Assembly (NCBI GenBank): GCA_002281555.1
Contig: NCGJ01000010.1
Location: 258,190 to 322,189 of the forward strand
Source of the DNA: Hydrogenophilales bacterium 28-61-23
GTDB lineage: Bacteria > Pseudomonadota > Gammaproteobacteria > Burkholderiales > Thiobacillaceae
Direction of reading: 5' to 3'
DNA: 64,000 bases
Shown piece after piece: positions 8,457 to 18,777 of the stretch (its first letter is position 1; every line of letters starts with the position of its first letter). A model generated the notes under the pieces. The model did not search any database, was not told the origin of the DNA, and saw only the letters and a program-made list of their open reading frames with translations. Made by a program: the position numbers and the translations under genes.

Positions 8457-9503
8457 ATGCGAGAGATCACTATTGCAATTGACGCCATGGGTGGCGATCA
8501 CGGCCCCCATGTAACCGTCAAAGCAGCGCTCAATTTTCTGCGCAAAGACCCGGACGTCAATGTTGTATTGGTGGGTCTGGAAGAGGTGATTCTTGCCGAG
8601 TTGAAGGTTAATCGGGCTCAGGTCGGGACTCGCCTTCGCATACACCACGCCAGTGAAGTGGTGAAGATGGACGATCCTTTGCCCGTGGCCTTGCGTACAA
8701 AAAAAGATTCGTCCATGCGGGTAACCGCGGATCTGGTCAAGCGAGGCGAGGCTGACGCGGGAGTTTCGGCCGGGAATACCGGCGCATTGATGGCGGTATC
8801 CCGGTTTGTGCTTAAAACGCTTCCGGGTATCGATCGGCCCGCCATTGCTTCCTCATTGCCTTCCCGCAACGGCTGTACTTACATGCTGGACCTGGGCGCC
8901 AATGTGGACTGCTCGGCCGAGCATCTGTTGCAGTTCGCGATTATGGGCTCCGCCCTGGTTGCCGCGATCGAGCACAAGGAACGGCCTAGCGTCGGTTTGC
9001 TCAATATTGGCGAGGAAGACATCAAGGGTAACGAGGTGGTCAAGCAGGCTGGTGAGTTGCTGAAGACCAGCGGCCTCAATTTTCACGGGAACGTCGAGGG
9101 TGACGATATCTACAAGGGATCCGTGGATGTGGTGGTATGCGATGGATTTGTCGGCAATATCGCGCTGAAAGCTTCCGAGGGGCTGGCCAAGTTGATTGGC
9201 GATCAATTACGCAGCGAGTTCAAGAAAAATCCCATCACTCGTTTGGCCGGCATGGTTTCTCTGCCGGTATTGCGCGCTTTCAAACATAAACTCGATCCCC
9301 GCCGATACAACGGCGCAAGTCTGTTGGGGCTGAATGGGGTCATCATCAAAAGCCATGGTTCCGCGGACGCATACTCATTTGAGCAGGCAATACTCAAAGC
9401 TGTCGAGGAGGTGCGCGGTGGATTGTTGCGGCGAATTGCGGACCAGGTCGGCGCTCATAATGACGCCAATAACGGCGCGTTAGAAGAAGGGGGGCTGGCG
9501 TGA
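8457..9503 (+). CDS. plsX: Phosphate acyltransferase PlsX
   Basis: The 348-residue product opens [14 protein letters not shown], the signature of PlsX, which makes acyl-phosphate from acyl-ACP for phospholipid synthesis. Other family blocks include [10 protein letters not shown] and [17 protein letters not shown] prefer the ATG at 8457; the TTG two codons earlier is possible. The stop overlaps the GTG start of fabH by four bases. Confidence 0.96.
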   Translation: MREITIAIDAMGGDHGPHVTVKAALNFLRKDPDVNVVLVGLEEVILAELKVNRAQVGTRLRIHHASEVVKMDDPLPVALRTKKDSSMRVTADLVKRGEADAGVSAGNTGALMAVSRFVLKTLPGIDRPAIASSLPSRNGCTYMLDLGANVDCSAEHLLQFAIMGSALVAAIEHKERPSVGLLNIGEEDIKGNEVVKQAGELLKTSGLNFHGNVEGDDIYKGSVDVVVCDGFVGNIALKASEGLAKLIGDQLRSEFKKNPITRLAGMVSLPVLRAFKHKLDPRRYNGASLLGLNGVIIKSHGSADAYSFEQAILKAVEEVRGGLLRRIADQVGAHNDANNGALEEGGLA

Positions 9504-10474
9504 TACAGGTAGCCAGAAATCATTCCCGCATCATCGGTACCGGCAGTTATTTGCCGGCGCGAGTGTTGACCAATGCCGACCTGGAAAAGGTTATCGAAAC
9601 GACCAGCGAGTGGATCGTCGAGCGTACCGGCATCCGCGAGCGTCATATCGCCGCCGAAGGCGAGTTGACCAGCGATCTGGCGCTACGGGCGGCGGAGAAG
9701 GCGATTGAGGCGGCGGGAATCGATGCCGGCGAGATCGAGCTGATCGTTGTCGCCACCACAACGCCGGATCGTGTCTTCCCCAGCACGGCTTGTATCTTGC
9801 AGGCCAAACTCGGCATCACCAATGGCTGTCCCGCGCTGGACGTGCAGGCGGTGTGCAGCGGTTTCGTCTACGCGGTTTCGGTGGCGGACCAGTTCATTCG
9901 TTCTGGCCAGGTCAAGACGGCGTTGGTTGTCGGCGCGGAGACGCTGTCGCGCATCACCGACTGGACCGATCGCAGCAATTGCATGCTTTGGGGTGACGGC
10001 GCCGGCGCGGTGATTCTGCGTGCTTCCGAGCAGCCCGGAATTATCGCCACGCATCTGCATGCCGATGGTCGTTATCAGGATTTGCTGTTTGTCGACGGTG
10101 GCGTCTCGCTCAAAAAAGAGGGCGCATGCTACATGCGCATGTCGGGCAACGCCGTGTTCAAGATGGCGGTCAATACGCTGGATGCGATTGTCGATGAAAC
10201 TTTGGCCGCAAATGGACTACAAAAGTCGGACATCGATTGGTTGGTGCCGCATCAGGCCAATATCCGCATTATTCAAGCTACCGCCAAGAAATTGGGCATG
10301 AGCATGGATCATGTCGTGGTGACGGTGGATCGTCATGGCAACACTTCGGCCGCGTCGATTCCCCTTGCGCTCGATGCCGCGGTGCGAGAAGGCAAGATAC
10401 AGCCCGGAGAGCTGGTCTTGATGGAAGCCTTCGGCGGCGGCTTTACCTGGGGTTCGGTGCTGGCCCGATTCTGA
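9500..10474 (+). CDS. fabH: 3-oxoacyl-ACP synthase III
   Basis: The 324-residue condensing enzyme starts fatty-acid synthesis by joining acetyl-CoA to malonyl-ACP. The catalytic triad is visible: Cys119 in VQAVCSGF, His251 in VPHQANIRI and Asn281 in HGNTSAAS. The GTG start at 9500 overlaps the plsX stop (GTGA), a coupling common in this operon. The C-terminal GGGFTWGS loop is intact. Confidence 0.97.
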   Translation: MIQVARNHSRIIGTGSYLPARVLTNADLEKVIETTSEWIVERTGIRERHIAAEGELTSDLALRAAEKAIEAAGIDAGEIELIVVATTTPDRVFPSTACILQAKLGITNGCPALDVQAVCSGFVYAVSVADQFIRSGQVKTALVVGAETLSRITDWTDRSNCMLWGDGAGAVILRASEQPGIIATHLHADGRYQDLLFVDGGVSLKKEGACYMRMSGNAVFKMAVNTLDAIVDETLAANGLQKSDIDWLVPHQANIRIIQATAKKLGMSMDHVVVTVDRHGNTSAASIPLALDAAVREGKIQPGELVLMEAFGGGFTWGSVLARF

Positions 10475-10547
10475 TAATGCTTGCGCCTGAGGGTGTCAAC
10501 GCATGTTCTGTCGCTGACTCCCAGGCGTTTTATTGCGGAGATTTTCG

Positions 10548-11480
10548 ATGAAATTCGCTCTCGTTTTTCCCGGCCAAGGCTCTCAGTCTGTCGGTATGTT
10601 GGCCGCCTACGGCGACGCAGCGCCAATGCGCGACACCTTTGCCGAAGCCTCGGACGCCTTGGGGCAAGACCTTTGGGCGATGGTGGCCGATGGGCCGGCG
10701 GATGTGCTCAATCAAACCGTGAATACCCAGCCGGTCATGTTGGCGGCCGGCGTGGCGGTCTATCGTTTATGGCAAAGCCAGGGTGGGCCGGCGCCGGTCT
10801 TGATGGCCGGGCATAGCCTGGGCGAGTACACCGCGTTGGTGTGCGCGGGCGCGCTGGGTTTCCAAGATGCGGTGAAACTGGTCCGCTTGCGCGCCGAGGC
10901 GATGCAATCCGCGGTGCCGGAAGGCATCGGCGCGATGGCCGCCGTGCTCGGCCTGGATGACGCCGCGGTGCGCGCGGTCTGCGCTGAATCGGCCCAAGGC
11001 GCGGTGCTGGAAGCGGTCAATTTCAACTCGCCCGGCCAGGTGGTCATCGCTGGCGACAAGGCAGCGGTCGAGCGTGGCTGCGCATTGGCCAAGGAAAAAG
11101 GCGCCAAGCGGGCATTGCTGTTGCCGGTTTCCGTGCCATCGCATTGCGCCCTGATGAAACCGGCGGCGGAAAAGTTGCGCGCGGCAATGAGCGCCATCGA
11201 GGTGAGGCCTCCGGCTATCGCCGTGCTGCACAACGCCGATGTGACCAGCCATACCGATCCCGATGCCATTCGGGACGCACTGGCGCGCCAGCTATATAGC
11301 CCGGTGCGCTGGGTTGAAACGGTTCAGGCCATGTCGGCGCGGGGTGTTCAACTGGTCGCTGAATGCGGTCCAGGCAAGGTGTTGGCAGGCCTCAACAAGC
11401 GTATCGTCGAAGGCATGCTTGGTGCCGCGATGGCCGATGCGGCCGGACTGGCCGATACGTTGGCAAAGATCAAGGCATAA
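10548..11480 (+). CDS. fabD: Malonyl-CoA:ACP transacylase
   Basis: The 310-residue product begins with FPGQGSQ and has the nucleophile Ser90 in GHSLGEY and the downstream catalytic His in VPSHCALM. It loads malonyl groups onto ACP. The ATG at 10548 is preceded by GGAG at suitable distance; an in-frame TTG at 10533 has no such support. Nine bases separate it from fabG. Confidence 0.97.
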   Translation: MKFALVFPGQGSQSVGMLAAYGDAAPMRDTFAEASDALGQDLWAMVADGPADVLNQTVNTQPVMLAAGVAVYRLWQSQGGPAPVLMAGHSLGEYTALVCAGALGFQDAVKLVRLRAEAMQSAVPEGIGAMAAVLGLDDAAVRAVCAESAQGAVLEAVNFNSPGQVVIAGDKAAVERGCALAKEKGAKRALLLPVSVPSHCALMKPAAEKLRAAMSAIEVRPPAIAVLHNADVTSHTDPDAIRDALARQLYSPVRWVETVQAMSARGVQLVAECGPGKVLAGLNKRIVEGMLGAAMADAAGLADTLAKIKA

Positions 11481-11489
11481 GGAGGAAAC

Positions 11490-12227
11490 ATGGAAACACG
11501 TGTTGCACTGGTAACTGGCGCCTCGCGCGGTATCGGCAAGGCCATTCTGCATGCTTTGGCTCAGGCCGGTTGTCTGGTGGTGGGTACCGCCACCAGCGAT
11601 GCCGGCGCCGCGGACATAGGCGCGGCCTTGAGCGCGGCCGGATTGAAGGGCGAGGGTATGAAGCTTGATGTCAACGATGCCGCTCAAGTGGATGCGGCCA
11701 TTGAAGGCATCCTCGGCCGGCATGGCCGCATCGATATTCTGGTCAACAACGCGGGCATTACGCGCGACAACCTGCTGATGCGCATGAAGGATGAAGAGTG
11801 GGCGTCGATCATCGACACCAATCTCACTTCCGTCTTCCGCCTCTCGCGCGCCGTGCTGCGTCCGATGATGAAGGCCCGCTTTGGCCGCATTATCAGTATC
11901 GCGTCGGTGGTGGGCGTGTCCGGCAATGCCGGACAGACCAACTATGCCGCCGCCAAAGCCGGCATGATCGGCTTCTCGAAATCGCTCGCGCAGGAAGTGG
12001 GGAGCCGGGGTATTACGGTTAATTGCGTGGCGCCTGGTTTTATCGATACCGATATGACCAAATCCCTGCCCGAGGCGGCTCGCGCCAAGCTGATGGAACG
12101 CATTCCGCTTGGAAGGCTCGGCGCGCCGGAAGATATCGCGCATGCCGTTTCTTATCTGGCTTCCGACGGCGCGGCCTACGTCACCGGCGCGACCCTGCAT
12201 GTCAATGGCGGTATGTACATGGACTGA
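11490..12227 (+). CDS. fabG: 3-oxoacyl-ACP reductase
   Basis: The 245-residue short-chain dehydrogenase has the NADPH-binding VTGASRGIG, NNAG at about 86-89 and the catalytic Ser139, Tyr152 and Lys156. It carries out the first reduction of the fatty-acid cycle. The ribosome site AAGGAGG is very strong. It follows fabD closely and is separated from acpP by a 132-base region that holds a promoter. Confidence 0.97.
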   Translation: METRVALVTGASRGIGKAILHALAQAGCLVVGTATSDAGAADIGAALSAAGLKGEGMKLDVNDAAQVDAAIEGILGRHGRIDILVNNAGITRDNLLMRMKDEEWASIIDTNLTSVFRLSRAVLRPMMKARFGRIISIASVVGVSGNAGQTNYAAAKAGMIGFSKSLAQEVGSRGITVNCVAPGFIDTDMTKSLPEAARAKLMERIPLGRLGAPEDIAHAVSYLASDGAAYVTGATLHVNGGMYMD

Positions 12228-12277
12228 GGCGGAGGCCCGCGCAATCATATTTTCGTGGTGGGCCGACTCTCAGCCGG

Positions 12278-12306
12278 TTACTTCAGGTTGGACAGGCTGT
12301 TAGAAT
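12278..12306 (+). promoter_or_regulatory. Putative acpP promoter with extended -10
   Basis: TAGAAT at 12301-12306 is preceded by TG at 12298-12299 (extended -10) and, 17 bases further up, by a weak TTACTT -35. It would give acpP a leader of roughly 47 bases, with GGGAG seven bases before the ATG. A separate acpP promoter would explain the high ACP output normally needed. Confidence 0.55.
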
Positions 12307-12359
12307 TCCCCCGCTTTTTTTGCTACCTGTAATTTTTCTACCCTATTGGGAGTTATCTG

Positions 12360-12599
12360 ATGAGTGATATCGAACAACGTGTCAAAAAAATTGTCGCCGA
12401 ACAACTGGGCGCCAACGAAGCCGATGTGAAACTGGAGTCTTCATTCGTGGATGATCTGGGTGCCGATTCTCTCGACACGGTGGAACTGGTGATGGCTTTG
12501 GAAGAAGCTTTTGAATGTGAAATCCCCGATGAAGAAGCCGAGAAAATCACCACAGTTCAACAAGCCGTCGATTACGTGAATGGTCACCTGAACAAGTAA
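12360..12599 (+). CDS. acpP: Acyl carrier protein
   Basis: The 79-residue acidic protein contains [12 protein letters not shown], whose Ser37 carries the 4'-phosphopantetheine arm. It is the carrier for every intermediate made by the neighbouring fab enzymes. GGGAG lies seven bases before the ATG. Confidence 0.98.
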   Translation: MSDIEQRVKKIVAEQLGANEADVKLESSFVDDLGADSLDTVELVMALEEAFECEIPDEEAEKITTVQQAVDYVNGHLNK

Positions 12600-12707
12600 T
12601 TCTTCTTCCCGGATCGGCAGGCATGGCCTCTGATCCGAGGCGAGCATGCTCTGTTGAATGCCGGATTCCGCCGGCATTCAAGCAATTTTCCGCACCAGGA
12701 GTTTCTA

Positions 12708-13946
12708 TTGTCCAAGCGTAGAGTCGTGGTTACCGGGCTCGGCATTGTTTCCCCTGTCGGCAACAGCGTTGACGACGCGTGGGCCAGCTTGATGGCGGGG
12801 CAGTCCGGTATTACCCGGATCAGCCGTTTCGATGCTTCCGCCTTTGCCAGCCAGATCGCTGGCGATGTAAAAAATTTCGATCTGGCCAAGTACCTGACTC
12901 CCAAGGACGCCCGCCGCATGGATACCTTCATCCATTTCGGCCTGGCCGCCGCGATCGATGCGTTCAAGGATTCCGGGCTGGAAGTGACGGATGCGAATCG
13001 CGAGCGCATCGGTGTCAACATTGGTTCCGGCATCGGCGGGCTGCAGATGATCGAGGAAACCCACAAGATTTACCTGGCCGACGGCCCGCGCAAGATTTCG
13101 CCGTTTTTCATTCCGGCGACCATCATCAACATGATCTCCGGCCATCTTTCGATCATGTATGGTTTGCAGGGCCCGAATGTGGCCATGGTGACGGCTTGCA
13201 CGACGGGCACGCATTCGATCGGTGAAGCGGGGCGGATGATTGAGTATGGCGAGGCGGATGTGATGATCGCCGGTGGCGCTGAATCGACCATTTGCCCGCT
13301 GGCGATCGGCGGCTTTGCCGCCGCGCGCGCGCTATCCACCCGCAACGACGATCCCGCGACGGCCAGCCGTCCCTGGGACAAGGGCCGGGATGGCTTTGTC
13401 ATGGGCGAGGGCGCCGGCGTATTGGTGTTGGAAGAGTACGAGCATGCTAAGGCGCGTGGCGCGCGCATCTACTGTGAGTTGATCGGCTATGGCAAGAGCG
13501 CGGACGCCAATCACATGACCGCGCCGATCGAGGACGGTTCGGGTGCGGCCCGCTGCATGGATGTTGCACTGCGCAATGCCGGCATCAATGCCGACCAGGT
13601 CGATTACATCAACGCGCATGGCACTTCCACGCCGCTGGGCGATCTGGCCGAAACCAAAGCGGTGAAACTTTCGCTTGGCGCTCACGCGGGCAAAGTGATG
13701 GTGAGTTCGACCAAGTCGATGACCGGCCATTTGCTCGGCGCGGCCGGTGGTGTCGAAGCGGTGTTCTCGGCATTGACCATCGCGCGTCAGGCGGTGCCGC
13801 CGACGATCAATCTGGTCGAACCGGACGAAGGCTGCGATCTCGACTATGTCGCCAACATCGCGCGCGATGCCAAGATCAATGTGGCGCTGTCGAATTCCTT
13901 CGGTTTTGGCGGTACCAACGGCACGATCATCTTCGCCAAAGTTTGA
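12708..13946 (+). CDS. fabF: 3-oxoacyl-ACP synthase II
   Basis: The 412-residue elongating condensing enzyme has catalytic Cys164 in [10 protein letters not shown], a His in [10 protein letters not shown] and a second His in [11 protein letters not shown] chose the TTG at 12708 because AGGAG lies seven bases upstream and the resulting [12 protein letters not shown] start matches the family length. The ATG at 12654 would add 18 unrelated residues. Confidence 0.95.
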   Translation: MSKRRVVVTGLGIVSPVGNSVDDAWASLMAGQSGITRISRFDASAFASQIAGDVKNFDLAKYLTPKDARRMDTFIHFGLAAAIDAFKDSGLEVTDANRERIGVNIGSGIGGLQMIEETHKIYLADGPRKISPFFIPATIINMISGHLSIMYGLQGPNVAMVTACTTGTHSIGEAGRMIEYGEADVMIAGGAESTICPLAIGGFAAARALSTRNDDPATASRPWDKGRDGFVMGEGAGVLVLEEYEHAKARGARIYCELIGYGKSADANHMTAPIEDGSGAARCMDVALRNAGINADQVDYINAHGTSTPLGDLAETKAVKLSLGAHAGKVMVSSTKSMTGHLLGAAGGVEAVFSALTIARQAVPPTINLVEPDEGCDLDYVANIARDAKINVALSNSFGFGGTNGTIIFAKV

Positions 13947-13992
13947 TGCGCGGAGCGCGCACCTTAGTAGTTCTCAAGGTGCGCTACAGATC

Positions 13993-14811
13993 ATGAATGT
14001 TGCAAGTATCGTTCTGGTCGATGGCGCGGTCGCGAACAGTATTCCGGTCGATGATCGCGGCCTGATGTACGGCGATGGGGTTTTCCGCACGCTGCGCGTG
14101 GTCGATTCCGTTCCACGTTGGTGGAATGAACAACTCGCAAAATTGACTGTGGATTGCGGCCGGATCGGCTTGCCGGCGCCTGATGTCGCGGAATGGAATC
14201 GAGATCTCGCCACAATTGCGCCAAGCCTGAGCGCGGGCGTGCTGAAGTTGCTGGTGACGCGGGGAAGCGGCCCACGTGGATATTCTCCCCAGGCCGCACA
14301 AAAAAATCGGCGCTTGATGCGCTACGACCCGGGACATATGGACGCCAAGCGCGACTTTGCCGCCGGTATATCAGTCCGCTTGTGCGCGCTACGACTTGGC
14401 TGGCAGCCGCGTCTTGCCGGAGTCAAACATTTGAATCGACTGGAAAATGTGTTGGCCCGAGCCGAATGGGATACGCCTGAGTTCGATGAGGGCCTGCTTC
14501 TGGATCAATCCGAACAGGTGATTTCCGGCGTGATGAGCAATCTTTTTATCTGGCATCGGAACCGCCTGCTGACGCCGCGACTCGATCAATGTGGCGTTGC
14601 CGGTGCGGCCCGAGATCGGTTGATGCGCTTGGCGCGCGCGCAGGGCCTGAATGTCGAGGAAACCCGTTTGAGTTTGCAAGCCGTGTTGGAGGCCGATGAA
14701 GCGATGTTGACCAACAGCCTTTGGGGCCTGCGCCGTGTTGCGCGTCTTGAAGCAAAAATCTGGCCTCACCCCGTGATCAGTTCGCGACTGTCGGCATTGC
14801 TCGATGCATAG
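13993..14811 (+). CDS. pabC: Aminodeoxychorismate lyase
   Basis: The 272-residue fold-type IV PLP enzyme begins with VDGAVANSIPVDDRGLMYGDGVF and has a likely PLP lysine in GVKHLNRLENVLA. It converts 4-amino-4-deoxychorismate to p-aminobenzoate for folate, and its place between fabF and mltG is the standard one. The frame is open further upstream into fabF, but the ATG at 13993 gives the family N-terminus. Its 3' end overlaps mltG by eight bases. Confidence 0.93.
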   Translation: MNVASIVLVDGAVANSIPVDDRGLMYGDGVFRTLRVVDSVPRWWNEQLAKLTVDCGRIGLPAPDVAEWNRDLATIAPSLSAGVLKLLVTRGSGPRGYSPQAAQKNRRLMRYDPGHMDAKRDFAAGISVRLCALRLGWQPRLAGVKHLNRLENVLARAEWDTPEFDEGLLLDQSEQVISGVMSNLFIWHRNRLLTPRLDQCGVAGAARDRLMRLARAQGLNVEETRLSLQAVLEADEAMLTNSLWGLRRVARLEAKIWPHPVISSRLSALLDA

Positions 14812-15808
14812 GTGGGGCTCACGTTTTCTCTTACTCGGTTTGCTCGGCGCACTCGGTTTCGGTGGCTGGTTGGCTTGGTATGCCATGCAGCCGATGCGAG
14901 TGCCGGAGACGGTTTATCCAATCGATTTCTCGGTACAGCCTGGTGTGGCTTTGAAGACCGCAAGCGCCAGCTTGTACCAAAACGGCGTGCTGACCAAACC
15001 GTGGGCGTTTGTTCTGCTTGCCCGCCTCAAAGGCCAGGCCGGCGCGATCAAAGCGGGCAGTTATGCGTTGGAAGGCCCGGTCTCGCCACTGCAATTGCTG
15101 CGCAAGATTACCGAGGGCGACACCGTGCTCGGCAAACTGGCTTTGATCGAAGGCTGGACGTTCCGCGACATGCGCCGAAGCGTGGCGGCAAATCCCTCGC
15201 TCAGGCACGACACCGCGGATATGAGCGATGCCGAGCTGATGAAGGCGGTGGGCGCTGGCGATCTGCATCCGGAAGGACTGTTTTTCCCGGACACGTATTT
15301 CTTTGACCGGGGCAGTTCCGAACTCGCGCTGTACAAACGCGCTTACAGCGCGATGCGGGACAATCTTAATGCTCAATGGGCATTGCGCGCGCCGACAGGC
15401 TTGCCTTACCGCTCGCCGTATGAAGTCTTGATCATGGCGTCGATCATCGAGAAGGAGACGGGCGCGGCTGAAGAACGACCGCGGATCGCGGCGGTATTCC
15501 TCAATCGTTTACGCATCGGCATGCGGCTGCAGACCGATCCCACCGTCATCTACGGTCTCGGCGCTCAATTTGACGGCAACCTGCGCCGCGACGACTTGCT
15601 CACGGATACGCCGTACAACACCTATACCCGTGGCGGCTTGCCGCCTACACCGATTGCCTTGCCCGGCTTGGCGGCGATTCAGGCCGCGCTGCAGCCGGAT
15701 CGCAGCAAGTCTTTGTACTTTGTCGCCAAAGGCAATGGGCGGCATGTTTTTTCCGAGACGTTGGACGCGCATAACCGGGCCGTCATCCGTTACCAGAAGG
15801 GGCGCTGA
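14804..15808 (+). CDS. mltG: Endolytic murein transglycosylase MltG
   Basis: The 334-residue inner-membrane protein has one N-terminal membrane segment (about residues 7-26), a LysM-like segment and the catalytic YceG domain with IIEKET, whose first Glu is the essential acid, plus [12 protein letters not shown] and [13 protein letters not shown]. It cuts nascent peptidoglycan strands and so sets glycan length. It overlaps pabC, and tmk starts one base after its stop. Confidence 0.95.
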   Translation: MHRWGSRFLLLGLLGALGFGGWLAWYAMQPMRVPETVYPIDFSVQPGVALKTASASLYQNGVLTKPWAFVLLARLKGQAGAIKAGSYALEGPVSPLQLLRKITEGDTVLGKLALIEGWTFRDMRRSVAANPSLRHDTADMSDAELMKAVGAGDLHPEGLFFPDTYFFDRGSSELALYKRAYSAMRDNLNAQWALRAPTGLPYRSPYEVLIMASIIEKETGAAEERPRIAAVFLNRLRIGMRLQTDPTVIYGLGAQFDGNLRRDDLLTDTPYNTYTRGGLPPTPIALPGLAAIQAALQPDRSKSLYFVAKGNGRHVFSETLDAHNRAVIRYQKGR

Positions 15809-15809
15809 T

Positions 15810-16421
15810 ATGTTTATTACCCTTGAGGGCGTCGATGGCGCCGGCAAAAGCAGTCATCTGGCCTGGCTGGAAGACTGGTTCAAGGCGCGCGGGAATCGGG
15901 TTCGGATGACGCGTGAACCGGGCGGCACGCCGATCGGCGAGAAATTGCGCGAGCTGGTGCTGCATGAGTCCATGCATCCCGAGACGGAAGCGCTGATCAT
16001 GTTCGCGGCGCGGCGCGAGCATATCGAGCAGGTGATTCGTCCCGCGCTGGCCGCCGGCGAGGTGGTGATATCCGACCGTTTCACCGATGCCAGCTTCGCC
16101 TATCAATGCGGCGGTCGCGGCTTGCCGGAAGCGCGTCTGGCCGTGCTGGAAAGCTGGGTGCATGCCGATTTGCAGCCCGATGTGACCTTGCTGTTCGACC
16201 TCCCGACGGAAATCGCCGCGCGGCGTCTGGCCAATGCGCGCGCGCCGGATCGCTTCGAACGGGAGCAGACCGATTTTCATGCCCGCGTTCGCGCCGCTTA
16301 TCTGCGTCGCGCCGAATGCTATCCGCAGCGCATCAAAGTGATCGACGGCAGCCGCAGCCTTGAACAGGTGCGCATGCAGCTAGCGTCTGAACTGGCCGCC
16401 GCGCTGGAGTCATTGGCGTGA
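15810..16421 (+). CDS. tmk: Thymidylate kinase
   Basis: The 203-residue product has the P-loop [10 protein letters not shown] at residues 7-16, the TREPGGTP substrate loop and [11 protein letters not shown]. It phosphorylates dTMP to dTDP. The ATG at 15810 directly follows the mltG stop, and the tmk stop overlaps the holB GTG start (GTGA). Confidence 0.96.
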   Translation: MFITLEGVDGAGKSSHLAWLEDWFKARGNRVRMTREPGGTPIGEKLRELVLHESMHPETEALIMFAARREHIEQVIRPALAAGEVVISDRFTDASFAYQCGGRGLPEARLAVLESWVHADLQPDVTLLFDLPTEIAARRLANARAPDRFEREQTDFHARVRAAYLRRAECYPQRIKVIDGSRSLEQVRMQLASELAAALESLA

Positions 16422-17404
16422 TCCATCCCTGGAATCGCGCGCTGTTCCAGCAATTGAGCGCGGAGCGCGAACGATTGCCGCATGCCTTGCTGTTGCATGG
16501 CCCGGCCGGTATTGGAAAGCGCGATTTTGGCTTGGCCCTGGCGCAGTGGGTGTTGTGCGAAACGCCCAGCCTGGACGGCGCATGCGGCGTGTGCGATGCA
16601 TGCAACTGGTTCGTCCAGGGTAATCATCCCGACTTTCGTTTCCTGGAGCCGAAAGAAGAAGAAAGCGACGAATCCGGCAAGGTCACAAAAAAAGCCAGCA
16701 AGGAAATCAAGGTCGAGCAGGTTCGTGAAATCACCGATTACCTATGTCTGAGCGCGCATCGAGGCGGCTGGCGCACGGCGGTGATTCATCCGGCCGAGTT
16801 CATGAATGCGGCGGCGGCCAATGCATTGCTGAAAACCCTGGAGGAACCGCCGCCGCGCGTGTTGTTGATTCTGGTATCGCACCAGCCCGGCCGCTTATTG
16901 CCCACGGTGCGCTCGCGTTGTCGCAAAGTGGCGGTCGGCTTGCCCGCAGCGCCGGCGGCATTGGCCTGGATGCGGGAGGCCGGCATCGTCCAGCCGGAAG
17001 ATATTCTGGCCGAGGCGGGCGGTGCGCCACTGGCCGCCATCGGTTTCGCGGAGCCGGAACGGAGTGAGCGGCGCGAGGCGTTTCTCGACGCGCTGTCGAA
17101 GCCGGGGCAGTTCGATGTATGCGCCATCGCCGAGGCCTACAAGCCGCAATTGACTGAAGCCTGGGGTTGGCTCGTGCGCTGGGTGCATGATGCGCTGTCC
17201 CTGCGCTTGGCCGGCTCGTCGCGCTATTTCCCGGCGCATGCCGATATCGTCGCTCGGCTGGGGCGTCAGGCGGACCTTGCCGGCCTGCTGGCGTTCGAGC
17301 GGGAATTGGCTGTGGCGGGCCGTTGGCTGCGCCATCCGCTGAACCCGACCTTGTTGCTAGAATCGTGGCTGATCCGCTACGTGGAAGTGGTGAACAAGCC
17401 ATGA
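16418..17404 (+). CDS. holB: DNA polymerase III subunit delta'
   Basis: The 328-residue clamp-loader subunit has a degenerate P-loop region ([12 protein letters not shown]), a four-cysteine zinc module ([16 protein letters not shown]) and the sensor region with [15 protein letters not shown]. It is part of the complex that loads the sliding clamp. A charged insert (about residues 72-90, rich in Glu, Ser and Lys) follows the zinc module. GTG start, coupled to tmk. Confidence 0.94.
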   Translation: MIHPWNRALFQQLSAERERLPHALLLHGPAGIGKRDFGLALAQWVLCETPSLDGACGVCDACNWFVQGNHPDFRFLEPKEEESDESGKVTKKASKEIKVEQVREITDYLCLSAHRGGWRTAVIHPAEFMNAAAANALLKTLEEPPPRVLLILVSHQPGRLLPTVRSRCRKVAVGLPAAPAALAWMREAGIVQPEDILAEAGGAPLAAIGFAEPERSERREAFLDALSKPGQFDVCAIAEAYKPQLTEAWGWLVRWVHDALSLRLAGSSRYFPAHADIVARLGRQADLAGLLAFERELAVAGRWLRHPLNPTLLLESWLIRYVEVVNKP

Positions 17405-17420
17405 AATCCAGAGGAAAAAC

Positions 17421-17786
17421 ATGAGTGAAGTTCAAAAATCGTCGGCCACTCGAGCCGGCATGCTGTCCCTGGCGATTAAAGAGCGCACCGCCTTGTTCGC
17501 GGCTTTTATGCCGCACATCAAAGGCGGTGGCTTGTTCATTCCGACCAATCGACCCTACCAGATGGGCGATCAGGTCTACATGTTGCTGACCTTGATGGAT
17601 GACCCCAACAAATTGCCCGTATCGGGGCGCGTCGTATGGATCACGCCCGCCGGCTCGCAAGGCAACCGCCAGCAAGGCATCGGCGTGCAGTTTGACGATA
17701 ACGAAGGCTCAACGGTGGTTCGAAACAAGATCGAAGGCATTCTTGGCAATGCGCTGAAATCGACCCGGCAAACCCACACCATGTAA
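17421..17786 (+). CDS. pilZ: PilZ domain protein
   Basis: The 121-residue single-domain protein shows the PilZ pattern GGGLFIPTNRPYQMGDQVYMLLTL and VSGRVVWITPAG, but it lacks the RxxxR motif needed for cyclic di-GMP binding. That is the character of the type IV pilus assembly protein PilZ rather than a c-di-GMP receptor. The position after holB is typical. GAGG precedes the ATG. Confidence 0.92.
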   Translation: MSEVQKSSATRAGMLSLAIKERTALFAAFMPHIKGGGLFIPTNRPYQMGDQVYMLLTLMDDPNKLPVSGRVVWITPAGSQGNRQQGIGVQFDDNEGSTVVRNKIEGILGNALKSTRQTHTM

Positions 17787-17829
17787 CTTCCGGGGCGCGC
17801 GGCTTGCCCTTGTTTTTTTGATTGTTCCC

Positions 17830-18600
17830 ATGTTCATCGACTCCCATTGCCATATCGATTTTCCTGAATTCAGCGAAGGGCTGCGTCCCCTGCTGGACAA
17901 CATGCAGGCGGCGCGGGTGGATGGCGCGCTGTGCGTGTCGGTGAATCTGGAAAACTTTCCACGCGTGCTCGCCGTGGCCGATGCTTACCCCAATCTTTAT
18001 GCCTCGGTCGGGGTGCATCCCGATCACGACGAAGGGCGCGAGCCCAGCGTCGATGAGTTGGTTGAACTGGCGCGCCACCCGCGTGTCGTGGCGATCGGCG
18101 AAACCGGGCTCGATTACTACCGGCTGAAACGTGAAGATGTCGATTGGCAACGCGCGCGTTTCCGCACCCATATCCGCTCCGCGCGCGTGGTTGACAAGCC
18201 GCTGATCATCCACACGCGCAATGCCGCCGAGGATACGCTGGCCATCATGGCGGAAGAGGGGGCCGGACAGCCGCGCGGCGTCATGCACTGTTTCACCGAA
18301 AGCTGGGCAGTGGCCGAAGCCGCGATGGAGATGGGTTTTTACATCTCGTTTTCCGGCATCGTCACCTTCAAAAGCGCCAAGGATCTGAAAGAGGTAGCGC
18401 GCCGCGTGCCGCTGGAGCGGATGCTGATCGAAACCGACTCGCCTTATCTGGCTCCGATGCCGCATCGCGGCAAACGCAACGAGCCGGCTTATGTGCGCCA
18501 CGTCGCCGAGGAAATCGCGAATCTGCGCGGCATCTCGCTGGAACAGGTCGCGGCGACGACGAGCCAGAATTTCACCGACTTGTTCAGGGTGGTAATTTGA
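17830..18600 (+). CDS. TatD family metal-dependent hydrolase (YcfH-like)
   Basis: The 256-residue amidohydrolase has metal ligands in DSHCHIDF, the Glu in AIGETGLDYY, His residues in LIIHTRNA and MHCFTES, and Asp in LIETDSPYLAP. TatD-family enzymes act as DNA exonucleases or deaminase-like hydrolases; the substrate of the holB-linked member is not settled. ATG at 17830 is preferred over an in-frame TTG at 17818. It is the last gene of the plus-strand block and faces amtB. Confidence 0.93.
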   Translation: MFIDSHCHIDFPEFSEGLRPLLDNMQAARVDGALCVSVNLENFPRVLAVADAYPNLYASVGVHPDHDEGREPSVDELVELARHPRVVAIGETGLDYYRLKREDVDWQRARFRTHIRSARVVDKPLIIHTRNAAEDTLAIMAEEGAGQPRGVMHCFTESWAVAEAAMEMGFYISFSGIVTFKSAKDLKEVARRVPLERMLIETDSPYLAPMPHRGKRNEPAYVRHVAEEIANLRGISLEQVAATTSQNFTDLFRVVI

Positions 18601-18674
18601 AGCCTTGAAACGAAACGGGAGCGTTATTCAGACGGTGTAAAAACCATCTCCATCGAATCCATGGCTCACAAGAC

Positions 18675-18709
18675 AAGACAATGCCCGCACTTGGCGCGGG
18701 CATTGTCTT
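18675..18709. terminator. Bidirectional stem-loop between tatD and amtB
   Basis: A perfect 14-bp stem (AAGACAATGCCCGC and its complement) encloses a 7-base loop between the convergent ends of tatD and amtB. The T-run is short (three T), so it may stop transcription weakly or protect 3' ends. Its place fits a shared terminator. Confidence 0.75.
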
Positions 18710-18777
18710 TATGGATGGTTAAAAGACGCAGCAACGGTCTGGCTTTGCCGATGTTGCGGTCTTTCCCGGTCTTTCCG

